DNA of 64,000 nucleotides from Oscillospiraceae bacterium (GCA_017408915.1 JAFQTS010000016.1:1-64000), one strand, 5' to 3'. Counted from the stretch's first letter, positions 34,903 to 44,425 are shown. Translations and numbers: made by a program. Notes: a model not told the origin generated them from the sequence alone.

Positions 34903-36972
34903 TTACAGCTTCATGCAGGTATCCCATGCGCCCCAAATGACGCTGCGGAGGTTGCCCACCTTATTGGCATCACCGATGACATGGATGTGCTTATCCTTCT
35001 GGGCCACAGGAGCGGGCTTATAGCCAACGGACAGGATCACGTTGTCGGCCTCCAAGGTAGTGAGGTTGCCATCCTTATCCTTAATGGTCACGGTGCCGTC
35101 ACCGATCTCGGTAACGCCCGTCTCCAGATATACAGGCACATGATAGGTCTCGAAGAAGTCGCGGAGGAAGCTGGTGTTGGCAAGGCAGACACCGGGGGTG
35201 ACGATGAGATCGTCCATCATCTCCACGATCATGGGCTTCTTGCCCTGCAGGTACAGCTCATAGGCGATCTCGCAGCCAGTGAGGCCGCCGCCGATGATGA
35301 CCACCTTCTCGCCCACAGACTCCTTGCCCAGCAGGAAGTCCACGGCCTGAATGGCGGTTTCGGCACCCTTGACGGGAATCTTGTTGGCAGTTGCGCCCGT
35401 TGCCACGATGACCTCGTCAGCACCGAGGGCATTGACATCGGTAACGGGGGTATTCAGCTTCACCTCAATGGGATACTTGGTCATCTCGCGGCGATACCAA
35501 GCAATGAGGGCCTTATCCTTCTCCTTGAAAGAAGGAGCAGCCGCCGCGATGAACACGCCGCCCAACTCACCGCTCTTTTCATACAGCGTCACCTTGTGAC
35601 CGCGCTTGGCGCAGACGAGGGCAGCCTCCATACCACCAATGCCGCCGCCCACCACGGCGATGTTCTTCACCTTCTTGGCAGGGGCGATATAGTGCTTCTT
35701 AGACTGCATGGTCTCGGCGTTGATGGCGCAGCGGGCAAGACCCATGGTATCCTTCAGATCCTGAGTGTTATAGTGACCCTTGGAGGAGGAGAAGTTGAAG
35801 CAGCCGCTATGGCAGCAGATGCAGGGACGGATATCCTCCAAGCGATCCTCCAGCAGCTTGGTGATCCACTCGGGGTCGGCCAAGAACTGACGGGCAACGC
35901 CCATACCGTCGATCTTACCCTCGGCAATGGCGGCAGCCGCCACATCGGGCTCCATACGACCTGCGCAGACCACGGGGATGTCCACAAAGTTCTTAATGTG
36001 GGCAACATCGTCCAGGTTGCAGTTCTGAGGCATATACATAGGGGGATGTGCCCAGTACCAGGAGTCGTACGTGCCGTTATCGGCGTTGAGCATATCGTAG
36101 CCGCAATCCTGCAGATACTTGGCAGCGCGCTCAGACTCCGCCATATCGCGGCCCATTTCGGGGGCGGTGTCGCCGGGGACGAGACCCTTGGCAAAGCCCT
36201 TCAGCTTGGACTCCACGCTGTAGCGCAGGGACACGGGGAAATCATCGCCGCAGGCCTCCTTGATGGCCTTGACCACCTCAGCGGCGAAACGATAGCGATT
36301 TTCAAAGCTGCCGCCGTACTCGTCGGTACGCTTATTGAAGAACTCGATGGCGAACTGATCCAGCAGATAGCCCTCGTGAACTGCATGGACTTCCACGCCG
36401 TCCACACCTGCATCGCGGCACAGCTTGGCAGTCTTGGCAAAGGCCTCGATGATCTCGTGGATCTGATGGACCGTCATCTCGGGGCACTCGATGTCGGGCG
36501 CCCAACGGGCAGGCTGGGCACTGGGAGAGGCCAGCTCATGGGAGGTATCGAGGATGGGTTTCATAATGGCGCGGGTGAACTTATTCTTATGGAGGGGGCC
36601 AACCAGCTCCGTAATGGCCCAGCTGCGGCCCATACCTGCCGTCAGCTGCACGAAGAGCTTGGCGCCCGTCTTATGGATCTCCTCCATAAAGACCTTCAGC
36701 TCGTCGAACATCTTGGGATTCTGCCACAGCCACTTGCCCCAGAAGGTATCACGCAGGGGCGCAATGCCGGGGATGATGAGACCTACGTTGTTCTGTGCCC
36801 GCTTCAAAAAGAGGTTTGCCGCCTCCTTATCGAAGTGACAGCCACCCAGCTCGAACCAGCCGAACAGGGACGTGCCGCCCATGGGACACATGACAATGCG
36901 GTTTTTGATCTCCACGTTGCCCACCTTCCAAGGGGTAAACAACGCCTCGTATTTCTTATCTACCGTGTTCAT
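34903..36972 (-). CDS. 2-Enoate reductase / OYE-like Fe-S flavoprotein
   Basis: 689 residues. The N-terminal old-yellow-enzyme TIM barrel binds FMN (KNRIVMCPMGG; active-site region VDGVEVHAVHEGYLLDQF). A 4Fe-4S motif of the CxxCx3C type lies in RPCICCHSGCF, with the last cysteine in LARCAIN further away than usual. The C-terminal half holds FAD and NAD Rossmann folds (NIAVVGGGIGGMEAA and VVIIGGGLTGCEIA). This is the layout of enoate reductase, 2,4-dienoyl-CoA reductase and BaiCD/BaiH; the exact substrate is unknown. The ATG at 36972 follows AAAGGACAG. Confidence 0.88.
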   Translation of the reverse strand: MNTVDKKYEALFTPWKVGNVEIKNRIVMCPMGGTSLFGWFELGGCHFDKEAANLFLKRAQNNVGLIIPGIAPLRDTFWGKWLWQNPKMFDELKVFMEEIHKTGAKLFVQLTAGMGRSWAITELVGPLHKNKFTRAIMKPILDTSHELASPSAQPARWAPDIECPEMTVHQIHEIIEAFAKTAKLCRDAGVDGVEVHAVHEGYLLDQFAIEFFNKRTDEYGGSFENRYRFAAEVVKAIKEACGDDFPVSLRYSVESKLKGFAKGLVPGDTAPEMGRDMAESERAAKYLQDCGYDMLNADNGTYDSWYWAHPPMYMPQNCNLDDVAHIKNFVDIPVVCAGRMEPDVAAAAIAEGKIDGMGVARQFLADPEWITKLLEDRLEDIRPCICCHSGCFNFSSSKGHYNTQDLKDTMGLARCAINAETMQSKKHYIAPAKKVKNIAVVGGGIGGMEAALVCAKRGHKVTLYEKSGELGGVFIAAAAPSFKEKDKALIAWYRREMTKYPIEVKLNTPVTDVNALGADEVIVATGATANKIPVKGAETAIQAVDFLLGKESVGEKVVIIGGGLTGCEIAYELYLQGKKPMIVEMMDDLIVTPGVCLANTSFLRDFFETYHVPVYLETGVTEIGDGTVTIKDKDGNLTTLEADNVILSVGYKPAPVAQKDKHIHVIGDANKVGNLRSVIWGAWDTCMKL

Positions 36973-37020
36973 ACGCAAATCTGTCCTTTCTTCTGAGGTT
37001 GTGAAACCAATAACAATTTG

Positions 37021-37049
37021 ATTGTACTACATTTCCGCCAAAATTGCAA
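37021..37049 (-). promoter_or_regulatory. Promoter of the enoate reductase-aconitase X operon
   Basis: Minus-strand TTGCAA (37044-37049), 17-bp spacer, TACAAT (37021-37026). Confidence 0.75.
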
Positions 37050-37094
37050 GATATTATCACTTTAAAGCGCGAATCCCCTATATTTATGCAAAAT

Positions 37095-37126
37095 AAAAGC
37101 AGCAGGGCCTTCACCTTGCTGCTTTT
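37095..37126 (-). terminator. Terminator of the XpaC-TelA-TPM operon
   Basis: AAAAGCAGCA pairs with TGCTGCTTTT (inner GG/CC pairs extend it); TTTTATTTTG follows on the minus strand. Confidence 0.8.
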
Positions 37127-37137
37127 ACTCTTTTCAC

Positions 37138-38118
37138 TTAGCGTCTGCCGCCGCGGAATCCACCGCCGCCAAAGCCACCGCGACTGCTGCGGCCTCCGCC
37201 GTTGCTGCGGCGCACACTGCTGCCGCTGCGGCGACCGCCACTGAAGCCGCCGCCGTTAAAGCCGCCGGTGGGACGGTTATTCATGGGGCGGGACTGGGTG
37301 GGGCGGGACTGATAGCCGCCGCCCATGGGAGGCGGAGGCGCCACAGGGCGGGGACGGGCAGGACGATAGAGGCTGCGACCCCAAAAGATGGGATAGTATC
37401 CCACAGGTGCCACAATGCCGGGAAGAATATACCGACGGCGATAGCGGGTATAGCGCACACGGTCGAGAAGCACCCACACCACGAAAATCATGAGAATGAG
37501 GAAGATGACCCCTACAATGCCGCCGCCCGGCTCCTTGCCGTGCTGCTCAGGGGCATACCAGCCCTCGTCGCTGCCGTACCAGCCACTGCTCTTATGGGAC
37601 GGATCAAGCTGGGCGTAGAACACATCGGCCTGACGGAAGAAGGCGGTCACCGCGCCGTCAAAATCACCGTCATAATAGGGCTCATCGATAGCCTGACGGA
37701 GTTTTTGCTGCTGGTAGTCCTGCATCATGGCCCCCACATAGTCGCCCATGTAGACCTGCCAATCGCCGTCCTCCACCAGCACGAGGATCATGTCGTTCTC
37801 GCCAAGACCCCACTTCTGTCCCAGTGCAGCGGCGTAGTCGGTTTCATCCCAACCCAACATACGCTCCACGGAGGCCACTGCCACCACGGCATAGTACTTC
37901 TCGTCCCAAGCGGCGTTATATTGTTCCACCGTCTTTACGGTGGCATCATCCAGAAGCTTTGCCTCGTCGCAGATCCACTGGCGGTACTCCACCTCCAGCA
38001 GCTCCGTGGGGGACTTGGACAGGAAGTGATCCTTCCGCATCTGTCCCAGCGCCACGGCGGCGACGATGGCAAGCACCACGGCAATGATGCCCACCACACG
38101 GTTTGTTGATAATTTCAT
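37138..38118 (-). CDS. TPM-domain membrane protein with Gly/Arg-rich tail
   Basis: 326 residues. A single N-terminal helix (8-25) leads to an extracytosolic TPM domain (about 45-170; WICDEAKLLDDATVKTVEQYN, QKWGLGENDMILVLVEDGDW). A second membrane helix (GGGIVGVIFLILMIFVVWVL) and a cytosolic tail of Gly, Arg, Ser and Pro follow, ending FGGGGFRGGRR. TPM domains are linked to membrane-protein or photosystem repair, phosphatase-like folds and envelope stress; the role here is unknown. It is the third gene of a leftward operon with telA. Confidence 0.85.
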   Translation of the reverse strand: MKLSTNRVVGIIAVVLAIVAAVALGQMRKDHFLSKSPTELLEVEYRQWICDEAKLLDDATVKTVEQYNAAWDEKYYAVVAVASVERMLGWDETDYAAALGQKWGLGENDMILVLVEDGDWQVYMGDYVGAMMQDYQQQKLRQAIDEPYYDGDFDGAVTAFFRQADVFYAQLDPSHKSSGWYGSDEGWYAPEQHGKEPGGGIVGVIFLILMIFVVWVLLDRVRYTRYRRRYILPGIVAPVGYYPIFWGRSLYRPARPRPVAPPPPMGGGYQSRPTQSRPMNNRPTGGFNGGGFSGGRRSGSSVRRSNGGGRSSRGGFGGGGFRGGRR

Positions 38119-38145
38119 AGCCTTACCCCTTTCAAGGAGTGATGA

Positions 38146-39318
38146 TTAGCCACGCAGCTCCATGAGCTTCTGCTTCAGCTCGCCCTCAATGCGGCCCAGC
38201 TCTGCCTCGGCGGCCTTGCGCTTCTGCGCGCCCTCGGTCTGAATACGCAGCACCTCGTCGAGGGTGGAAATGAGCTGCTCGTTGGTGTGCTTCAAGGTCT
38301 CGATGTCCACGATGGAACGCTCGGCCTCCTTGGCGGTGGCGATGGTGCCCATCTTCAGCGCCTCGGCGTTCTTCTTGAGGAGCTCGTTGGTCATCTCGGT
38401 GACGGCGCTCTGAGCGGCAGTGGCCTGACGGCTGTGCTCAAGCCCCAGTGCCAGCACCATCTGGCTCTTCCACAGGGGGATAGTGTTGACGAGGGAGGAC
38501 TGGATCTTCTCGATCATCAAGGTATCATTGTTCTGCAGCAGGCGGGTCTGGGGACCCATCTGCACGGAGATCATGCGGGTCAGCTCCAAGTCGTGGAGCT
38601 TCTTCTCAAAGCGCTCGCACAGCTGCACATAGTCGTTATAAGCCTGTGCATCCTCGGCAAGACCGCTGGCCTCTGCCTTCTTACGCAGCTCTTCCAACTC
38701 GCCTGCGCGGACATCGGCAAGGCGCTTCTTGCCTGCCAGAATGTACATGGTCAGCTCTTTATAATACTTCAGATTCAGCTCATACATCTGGTCGAACATG
38801 GCCACATCCTTCAAAAGGGTGATCTGATGATTCTCCAAATTCTGGGCGATCTTGTCCACATTGGCCTCTACCTTGCTGTAGCGGGCCTTGAAAGTCTCGA
38901 TCTCCTGACCTGCCTTTTTAAAAAGGCCCTTCAGTCCCTTGGGCTTTTCAAAAGCGGTAAAGCCCTTCAGCTCCACCACGAGACGACCCAAATCCTCGCC
39001 GATCTCGCCCAGATCCTTGTTGCGCACGTTGCCCAGCGCACCCTCGGAGAAGGAGGCGATGCTCTTCTGCGCCGCTGCGCCGTACTGCAGGATCTGATTG
39101 GTGTCGCGGATGTCGATCTTCTTGGAAAACTCGTTGACAGCGGCCTTTTCCTCTTCCGTCAGCATGCTGTCATCCAGCACCACAGGCTCCACCACCTTCT
39201 CCTCCTTGGGGATGGCGGGAGTGGCAGGTGCTTCGGGCGTCAGGGTCAGGGAGGGCATCTCCACAGCCACGGAATCATCGGGGGTCAGTGTCAGCTGAGG
39301 CATCATATTCTCGGTCAT
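38146..39318 (-). CDS. telA: TelA-family (toxic anion resistance) protein
   Basis: 390 residues. After a Pro/Thr-rich N-terminus the protein is nearly all helix and coiled coil, with the family core KSIASFSEGALGNVRNKDLGEIGEDLGRLVVELKGF and QMVLALGLEHSRQATAAQSAVTEMTNELL. TelA is named from tellurite resistance, but its cell role probably concerns the envelope. The gene follows xpaC by 47 bp, the common xpaC-telA pairing. Confidence 0.92.
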   Translation of the reverse strand: MTENMMPQLTLTPDDSVAVEMPSLTLTPEAPATPAIPKEEKVVEPVVLDDSMLTEEEKAAVNEFSKKIDIRDTNQILQYGAAAQKSIASFSEGALGNVRNKDLGEIGEDLGRLVVELKGFTAFEKPKGLKGLFKKAGQEIETFKARYSKVEANVDKIAQNLENHQITLLKDVAMFDQMYELNLKYYKELTMYILAGKKRLADVRAGELEELRKKAEASGLAEDAQAYNDYVQLCERFEKKLHDLELTRMISVQMGPQTRLLQNNDTLMIEKIQSSLVNTIPLWKSQMVLALGLEHSRQATAAQSAVTEMTNELLKKNAEALKMGTIATAKEAERSIVDIETLKHTNEQLISTLDEVLRIQTEGAQKRKAAEAELGRIEGELKQKLMELRG

Positions 39319-39365
39319 AGCAAGTTCTTCCTTTCTGTTGTCGTTATAGTAAAGTTTTCTTTCTT

Positions 39366-40079
39366 TTACAGTTCCAGCGTGATGTCACCTGCGCTCACGG
39401 CAGTAGCACCCTCGGCAGCGGCAGTTTCCTGCTTCTCCACCTCTTCACGGAGGCCATCCTCCGTAATACCCTCGCGGGCCAGCATCTGCTCCATCACCAC
39501 CATGTCGGTGGAGATATCCAATGCCTCGGAGGAGAAAAGGTTGTCCAGCTGCTTTTCAAAGGCGCGGATAATGGTGGACATCATAGTCTCCACGCGGTTC
39601 ATGGTGGAGGTAATGTTCTCCCCCTCTACCTCCTGCTCTTCCAGCACATCGTAGGCACGCAGCACCTTCAAGGTGGTGGGGAGATAGTAGTTCATAAAGC
39701 GGCGAATGTCACCCAATTTCTCGGGATTGGCCTCCACATGGTCAAAAATCCGCTGGGCGAGGATCTGCAAGCGGACAATTTGGGCAGAGATGGCTTCATC
39801 GGCGATGTCAATGTCCAGCTGCTTCATCTCGGCGATGGCCTTCTCACCCTCGGAGAGCATCTTGTCCAATTCTGCATTGCCTGTGGTCTTGGGCTCTTCG
39901 GGCACTTCCTCCACCACATCGCGGCAGAAGCACCGCGCCACCACGCCAACCACTGCTGTGGCAGCGATGGCCAGCAGGAAATGGGGCAGGCGATACAGGG
40001 GGAACAGCAGGCCGTACAGCAGCCACGTAATTGCCACGGCGTACAGGGGGATGGCGGACTTTCGCACGATCTTTTTCAT
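39366..40079 (-). CDS. xpaC: XpaC-like 5-bromo-4-chloroindolyl phosphate hydrolysis protein
   Basis: 237 residues: two N-terminal helices (PLYAVAITWLLYGLLF, HFLLAIAATAVVGVV) and a helical cytosolic domain with IRRFMNYYLPTTLKVLRAYDVLEEQ, the XpaC signature. It belongs with TelA in a conserved pair of unknown function. The start may be ATG 40079 or a GTG 9 bp upstream; the AGGAAAGG site fits either poorly. First gene of the operon. Confidence 0.87.
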   Translation of the reverse strand: MKKIVRKSAIPLYAVAITWLLYGLLFPLYRLPHFLLAIAATAVVGVVARCFCRDVVEEVPEEPKTTGNAELDKMLSEGEKAIAEMKQLDIDIADEAISAQIVRLQILAQRIFDHVEANPEKLGDIRRFMNYYLPTTLKVLRAYDVLEEQEVEGENITSTMNRVETMMSTIIRAFEKQLDNLFSSEALDISTDMVVMEQMLAREGITEDGLREEVEKQETAAAEGATAVSAGDITLEL

Positions 40080-40119
40080 GTCAAACACCGACCTTTCCTT
40101 CCGTTACTTTATTGTGGAT

Positions 40120-40148
40120 ATTATAAACCATCTGCCTACAGCGGTCAA
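40120..40148 (-). promoter_or_regulatory. Promoter of the xpaC-telA-TPM operon
   Basis: Minus-strand TTGACC (40143-40148), 17-bp spacer, TATAAT (40120-40125). Confidence 0.8.
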
Positions 40149-40153
40149 GAAAA

Positions 40154-40176
40154 AAGAGGTGGTCTCCCCACCTCTT
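40154..40176 (-). terminator. Terminator of the DUF6512 gene
   Basis: AAGAGGTGG pairs with CCACCTCTT; TTTTTTCTTG follows on the minus strand. The stem begins inside the stop codon. Confidence 0.85.
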
Positions 40177-40732
40177 AACGCTCCCGAAGCTCTCCTGTAG
40201 GGCGTCCCGTCTGCCCCGTCTGGGGATCGGTAAACAGGGGCAGCGCAGGGGGAAAATACGTCCAATACACTGCCAAAGCCACCATGCCCAACAGCAGGAT
40301 TCCGCCCAAAACCGCCCAAAACTTTCCCCGCAGCATATTCCTATCCTGCAAGCGCCACGACACGAAGAAAGCCACCAGCGCCGCCACTTGAAAGATGATG
40401 ATGTTGACGATGGACACGTTGGCCCCCGTCACCCCCACATAGGTATAGTAGACGGCGATGATGAAGGCCGCACCTGCCAGCAGCCCCAGCGCCCGCGCTA
40501 TCAGCACGCCGCCCTTGCCACGCCGCAGAGCAACTGCCTCCACTACCGACCACACCGCCCATGGAATGGTCAGCAGCTTTACATGCTCCCACACCGATTC
40601 GTTGACTGACGCGATGGCTGCCACGAGGTCATTCTGCCCCGACCAGTTGTAGACAAAGTGGAAGAGATTGCCCCAAATGAGGACGAAAAACAGTCCTGCC
40701 ACTTCCCATTTCCGCCACGTTTTCTCCCGCAT
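40175..40732 (-). CDS. DUF6512 membrane protein
   Basis: 185 residues with about six helices. GNLFHFVYNWSGQNDLVAAI and SVNESVWEHVKL are the conserved first loop of DUF6512. The C-terminus is polar. The ATG at 40732 is chosen for GGGAGAGGGAAAAGG directly upstream; a longer frame exists. Function unknown; single gene. Confidence 0.85.
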   Translation of the reverse strand: MREKTWRKWEVAGLFFVLIWGNLFHFVYNWSGQNDLVAAIASVNESVWEHVKLLTIPWAVWSVVEAVALRRGKGGVLIARALGLLAGAAFIIAVYYTYVGVTGANVSIVNIIIFQVAALVAFFVSWRLQDRNMLRGKFWAVLGGILLLGMVALAVYWTYFPPALPLFTDPQTGQTGRPTGELRER

Positions 40733-40860
40733 CCTTTTCCCTCTCCCTCCGATGATAGTCTCTATCAGTGTACACACGTGGCGCGGAAAATATGCAATTC
40801 TCTCCCCTTTTCCGATTACGGTTCGTATTATTTCGACAGGATATTACAGTTTAGATAGAA

Positions 40861-40893
40861 AAACACCCGAGTTCATGGGAACTCGGGTGTTTT
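40861..40893 (-). terminator. Terminator of the TAXI-TRAP operon
   Basis: AACACCCGAGTTC pairs with GAACTCGGGTGTT around a 4-nt loop; TTTTTC follows on the minus strand. Confidence 0.85.
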
Positions 40894-40918
40894 GATTCGG
40901 ATTAGGACGGCAGCGGCG

Positions 40919-42913
40919 TTAGACCGCAGCAGCGTTGATTTTCTTGGCGTGGGTGTACTGATACACTACCACAGCAACCAGCACCACGAGACCGATCACA
41001 TCGGTCAGCAGGCCGGGGATCATCATGCACAGACCTCCGGCGATCAGCACCAAACGCAGAACGGCAGGCACCTTGCAGTAGAGGTAACCATTGAGGGCTG
41101 TTGCCACAGAGAACAGACCCAGCAGCGCCGTAATACCGATAACGATCACATCGAAGATCATGGCGCCGATATTGGGCACCACAGCACCGCTCATGTCCAC
41201 AAAGAGCATCTCGGGATTATAGGCAAAGATATACGGGACGATAAACGCCGCTATGGCAAGTTTTGTGGCGGTTATACCTGTCTTCATGGGATCGGACTTG
41301 GCGATAGCAGAGCCTGCGTAGGCAGCCAGTGCCACGGGAGGCGTAATGTCAGCCACGATGCCGAAGTAGAAGACGAAGAAGTGGGCAGCAACCACATTGA
41401 AGCCCAGCTGCACCAGAATGGGGGCGCAGGTAGCGGCCATGATGCAGTAGTTGGCGGTGGTGGGAACGCCCATGCCCAGCACGATGCAGCACAGCATGGT
41501 CAGCACCAGACCGATGATGGTGGCGTTGCCTGCCAGGTTGACGATACCGTTGATGAGGATGGAAGCAAGACCGGTAACGGTGATGCAGCCGGCGATGATA
41601 CCAGCCATGGCGCAGGCCACAGCCACGGTGACGGCGCCGCGGGCACCGGCCTCGAGAGCCTCCAAGATCTTGCCGGGGGTCAGACGCTCCTCAGAGTTGA
41701 GGAAGCCCACCACGATAGCGGCAAGAATGGACACGGAGGCGGAGAACTGCATGGTACGGGCACCGGAGGACACCAGTGCGATCAGCAGCACCAGAGGCAG
41801 CAGCAGATAGACCTTCTTCAGCAGGTAGCTGACCTTAGGCAGCTCATTCTTGGGGATGCCCTTCAGACCCAGCTTCTTGGCCTCCAGATGGACGGTAATG
41901 AAGATACCGGCGAAATAGAGAACAGCGGGCAGGATGGCCTTGACGGCAACCTGTATATAGGGCAGATCCATGTACTCTGCCATCAAGAAGGCGGCAGCGC
42001 CCATGATGGGAGGCATGATCTGACCACCGGTGGAGGCGGCAGCCTCAACAGCGGCGGCAAACTCGGGCTTATAACCCGTCTTTTTCATCAGAGGGATGGT
42101 GATAGAGCCAGAGCCCACGGTGTTGGCAACGGAAGAACCGGAGCACATACCCTCAAGGGCGCTGGCAACCACCGCCACCTTGGCAGGGCCGCCGGAATAG
42201 GCGCCCACCAGACGGTTGGCGAACTGAATGAAGTAGTTACCGATACCGGTGCGCTCAAGGAAGGCACCGAAGATGATAAAGAGAACAATATACGTGTAGC
42301 AGACGTTGATGGGGGTGCCGATAACACCGGAGGTGGTGTAGAACAGCTTATAGATGATGTTCTTCAACGCCTGATAGAAGTCGGGGTTATAAGAGAGCTG
42401 ATTGATAAAGGCATAGATCACCAGCGCGCCCACCACGCAGAGGATGGGGATACCCACGCAGCGGCGGCACAGTTCGATCAGCACCAAAATGCCGATGACA
42501 CCGATGACCACATGGATGGGCTGGATACGGGTAGCCAGCTTGATGATGGGCAGGGCATTAAAGGCAAAGTAGAAGAAGCTGCCTGCGCCCAGCACCATCA
42601 GCACGATATCATACCAGGGAATGTGGTTGACACGGACGTGGCCCTTCTTCACAGGGTAGGTGATGAAGCCCACCACGATGATGAAGCCGAGGAACAGGGT
42701 CAGACGCGTCTCGGGCAGAGCCGTGGAGAACAGCGTCATGTAAATGCAGTACAGAGAGAAAACAGAGAGGATCAAGCGCACAATGATCTTGGGCACGCCC
42801 TCCCATACACGGGTAGCGGATTCGCGGTCATATTTCCGCATCACCGCATCAAGGTCCAGATCGTGGTCGTTCTCTACGACCGCATCTGCCTTGTGTTTTT
42901 TGAACAAGCTCAT
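40919..42913 (-). CDS. TRAP transporter fused small/large permease
   Basis: 664 residues joining the 4-helix DctQ-like and 12-helix DctM-like parts, the fused form that works with TAXI receptors. The large domain contains NTVGSGSITIPLMKKTGYKPEFAAAVE, where GSGSITIPLMK is a TRAP-permease signature, plus VPTTANYCIMAA in the second repeat. The ATG at 42913 follows GGAGATTACCCC. It takes up an organic acid or amino acid using an ion gradient, Na+ in known cases; the substrate is unknown. Confidence 0.92.
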   Translation of the reverse strand: MSLFKKHKADAVVENDHDLDLDAVMRKYDRESATRVWEGVPKIIVRLILSVFSLYCIYMTLFSTALPETRLTLFLGFIIVVGFITYPVKKGHVRVNHIPWYDIVLMVLGAGSFFYFAFNALPIIKLATRIQPIHVVIGVIGILVLIELCRRCVGIPILCVVGALVIYAFINQLSYNPDFYQALKNIIYKLFYTTSGVIGTPINVCYTYIVLFIIFGAFLERTGIGNYFIQFANRLVGAYSGGPAKVAVVASALEGMCSGSSVANTVGSGSITIPLMKKTGYKPEFAAAVEAAASTGGQIMPPIMGAAAFLMAEYMDLPYIQVAVKAILPAVLYFAGIFITVHLEAKKLGLKGIPKNELPKVSYLLKKVYLLLPLVLLIALVSSGARTMQFSASVSILAAIVVGFLNSEERLTPGKILEALEAGARGAVTVAVACAMAGIIAGCITVTGLASILINGIVNLAGNATIIGLVLTMLCCIVLGMGVPTTANYCIMAATCAPILVQLGFNVVAAHFFVFYFGIVADITPPVALAAYAGSAIAKSDPMKTGITATKLAIAAFIVPYIFAYNPEMLFVDMSGAVVPNIGAMIFDVIVIGITALLGLFSVATALNGYLYCKVPAVLRLVLIAGGLCMMIPGLLTDVIGLVVLVAVVVYQYTHAKKINAAAV

Positions 42914-42950
42914 GGGGTAATCTCCTAATCCGAAAGTTTGTAATGAACGC

Positions 42951-42988
42951 ACGAGGACTACGGCGGGAAAATCCCGCCGTAGTCTCGT
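42951..42988 (-). other. Intercistronic hairpin in the TRAP operon
   Basis: GGACTACGGCGGG pairs with CCCGCCGTAGTC around an A-rich loop, between the receptor and permease genes, with no T-run. It could protect the receptor mRNA 3' end and set a higher receptor:permease ratio. Confidence 0.6.
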
Positions 42989-43044
42989 TAGTCACCAATT
43001 AGGTAGGCCTAACGGCCTTTTTCCGTCAATGTCGCGCTAAGAAA

Positions 43045-44031
43045 TTAGCCGGCAACGGTGAAGCCCTTCTCAGCGAAGTACTTGGCAGCACCGGGATGAT
43101 AGGGGACGGAAGCGATGGAAGCACCGTACTCCAGGCTCAGCTCGCCGTACTTGGCGTGGCTGGAGACCAGATCGGCAGCGTTGTCGAAGATGTCAGCGCA
43201 CAGAGCGTAGACAGCGTCCTCGGACACGGTGTTGGCAGCCAGAACAACAGCGCCCACAGCAACGGTGGTCACATCACCATCGAGACCGGTGTAGGTATCG
43301 GCAGAGATGACGTTCTTGGCATAGTAGGGAGAGGTCTCCAGCAGCTTGGCGACGTGCTCGTCATCCAGAGCAACCAGATGGACATCCTTGGTGGTAGCCA
43401 GGTCGGTGATAGCGGTGGTAGGAGCGCCGGCAACCACGAATGCGGCATCGATCTGACCATCCTTCAGAGCGTTGGCGCTGTCGCCGAAGCCCTGATAGGT
43501 GGGCACGATGTCAGCCTCGGTCAGGCCGTACACGCCCAGAATATCAATAGCGTTGAAGTACACGCCGGAACCGGCGGCACCGATGGAGACCTTCTTACCG
43601 GCCAGGTCGGCAACGGTCTTGATCTCGGGATCGAGGGTAACGATCTGGACCTGCTCCATGTACAGAGCTGCCACGGTGGAGAAGCAGTCGATAGCGCCCA
43701 CTTCCTCAAACAGGTTGGTGCCCTCATAGGCATAGGCCATAACGTCGGACTGGCAGAAGGCCAACTCAGCGTTGCCGTCCAGCAGCTCCATCACGTTGGA
43801 CTGGGAGCCGTTACCCACCAGACCCACAACGTCCACACCGGCGTTGTTGGTAGCATGCTGGGCGATGACGGAACCGAAAGCGTAATAGGTGCCGGACTCA
43901 CCGCCGGTCACGAAACGCAGCTTGGCAGGGGCGGGGGTGTTGCCTTCGCCACCATCGGCGGGGGCGTTGCCGCAGGCCACCAGGCTGAGAGCCATCACGA
44001 GAGCCAAAATAAGAGCCAAAAACTTCTTCAT
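43045..44031 (-). CDS. TAXI-family TRAP solute-binding lipoprotein
   Basis: 328 residues. A lipoprotein signal with lipobox LVAC (C20) is followed by an Ala/Pro linker. The receptor domain starts LRFVTGGESGTYYAFGSVIAQ, the TAXI hallmark, and ends at a conserved PYHPGAAKYFAEKG. The protein captures the solute outside the membrane for the fused permease 130 bp downstream in the same operon. The ligand (glutamate, 2-oxoglutarate or others in known members) cannot be told. Confidence 0.93.
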   Translation of the reverse strand: MKKFLALILALVMALSLVACGNAPADGGEGNTPAPAKLRFVTGGESGTYYAFGSVIAQHATNNAGVDVVGLVGNGSQSNVMELLDGNAELAFCQSDVMAYAYEGTNLFEEVGAIDCFSTVAALYMEQVQIVTLDPEIKTVADLAGKKVSIGAAGSGVYFNAIDILGVYGLTEADIVPTYQGFGDSANALKDGQIDAAFVVAGAPTTAITDLATTKDVHLVALDDEHVAKLLETSPYYAKNVISADTYTGLDGDVTTVAVGAVVLAANTVSEDAVYALCADIFDNAADLVSSHAKYGELSLEYGASIASVPYHPGAAKYFAEKGFTVAG

Positions 44032-44113
44032 AGTATTCTTTCTCCTTGCTATAGAATTTCGCGGGAATCCCGCTTGCCGCCAAGGTCAGCGGCCATTTTT
44101 TCTCGATGGTCGT

Positions 44114-44142
44114 ATTATACTACCGCTTTTTTAATTTTGCAA
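44114..44142 (-). promoter_or_regulatory. Promoter of the TAXI-TRAP operon
   Basis: Minus-strand TTGCAA (44137-44142), 17-bp spacer, TATAAT (44114-44119). Confidence 0.8.
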
Positions 44143-44397
44143 GTCCTAATTTTAAAAATTTCATTTTTATTTTTCGACGTTTTTCGTTTTCCTCTGTTTT
44201 CTATGGTTCTTTTCCTCTATTTCCCTGTTTTTACAGCTTTTTTACAGATCGTGTCACTTCATGCTAAACAAACACCTTTTATTTTTTGCAAGTTTTCCAT
44301 TCAAAAATTGCAATTTTTGTGGTTTGTCTTGCATTTTTCCGTTTTCGACGGAAAACGCAAGGCCTCACCACGGCAAAAAATGCCAAAAACAGAAAAA
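44143..44397. other. AT-rich gene-free stretch
   Basis: Between the TAXI promoter and the thrS terminator. It is T-rich on the plus strand, with no convincing reading frame, hairpin or repeat. I see nothing functional in it. Confidence 0.5.
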
Positions 44398-44425
44398 AAG
44401 AAAAGCCCCGCAGGGCTTTTCTTTA
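44398..44425 (-). terminator. Terminator of thrS
   Basis: AAAGAAAAGCCC pairs with GGGCTTTTCTTT, with T-runs on the minus strand after it. Confidence 0.85.
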
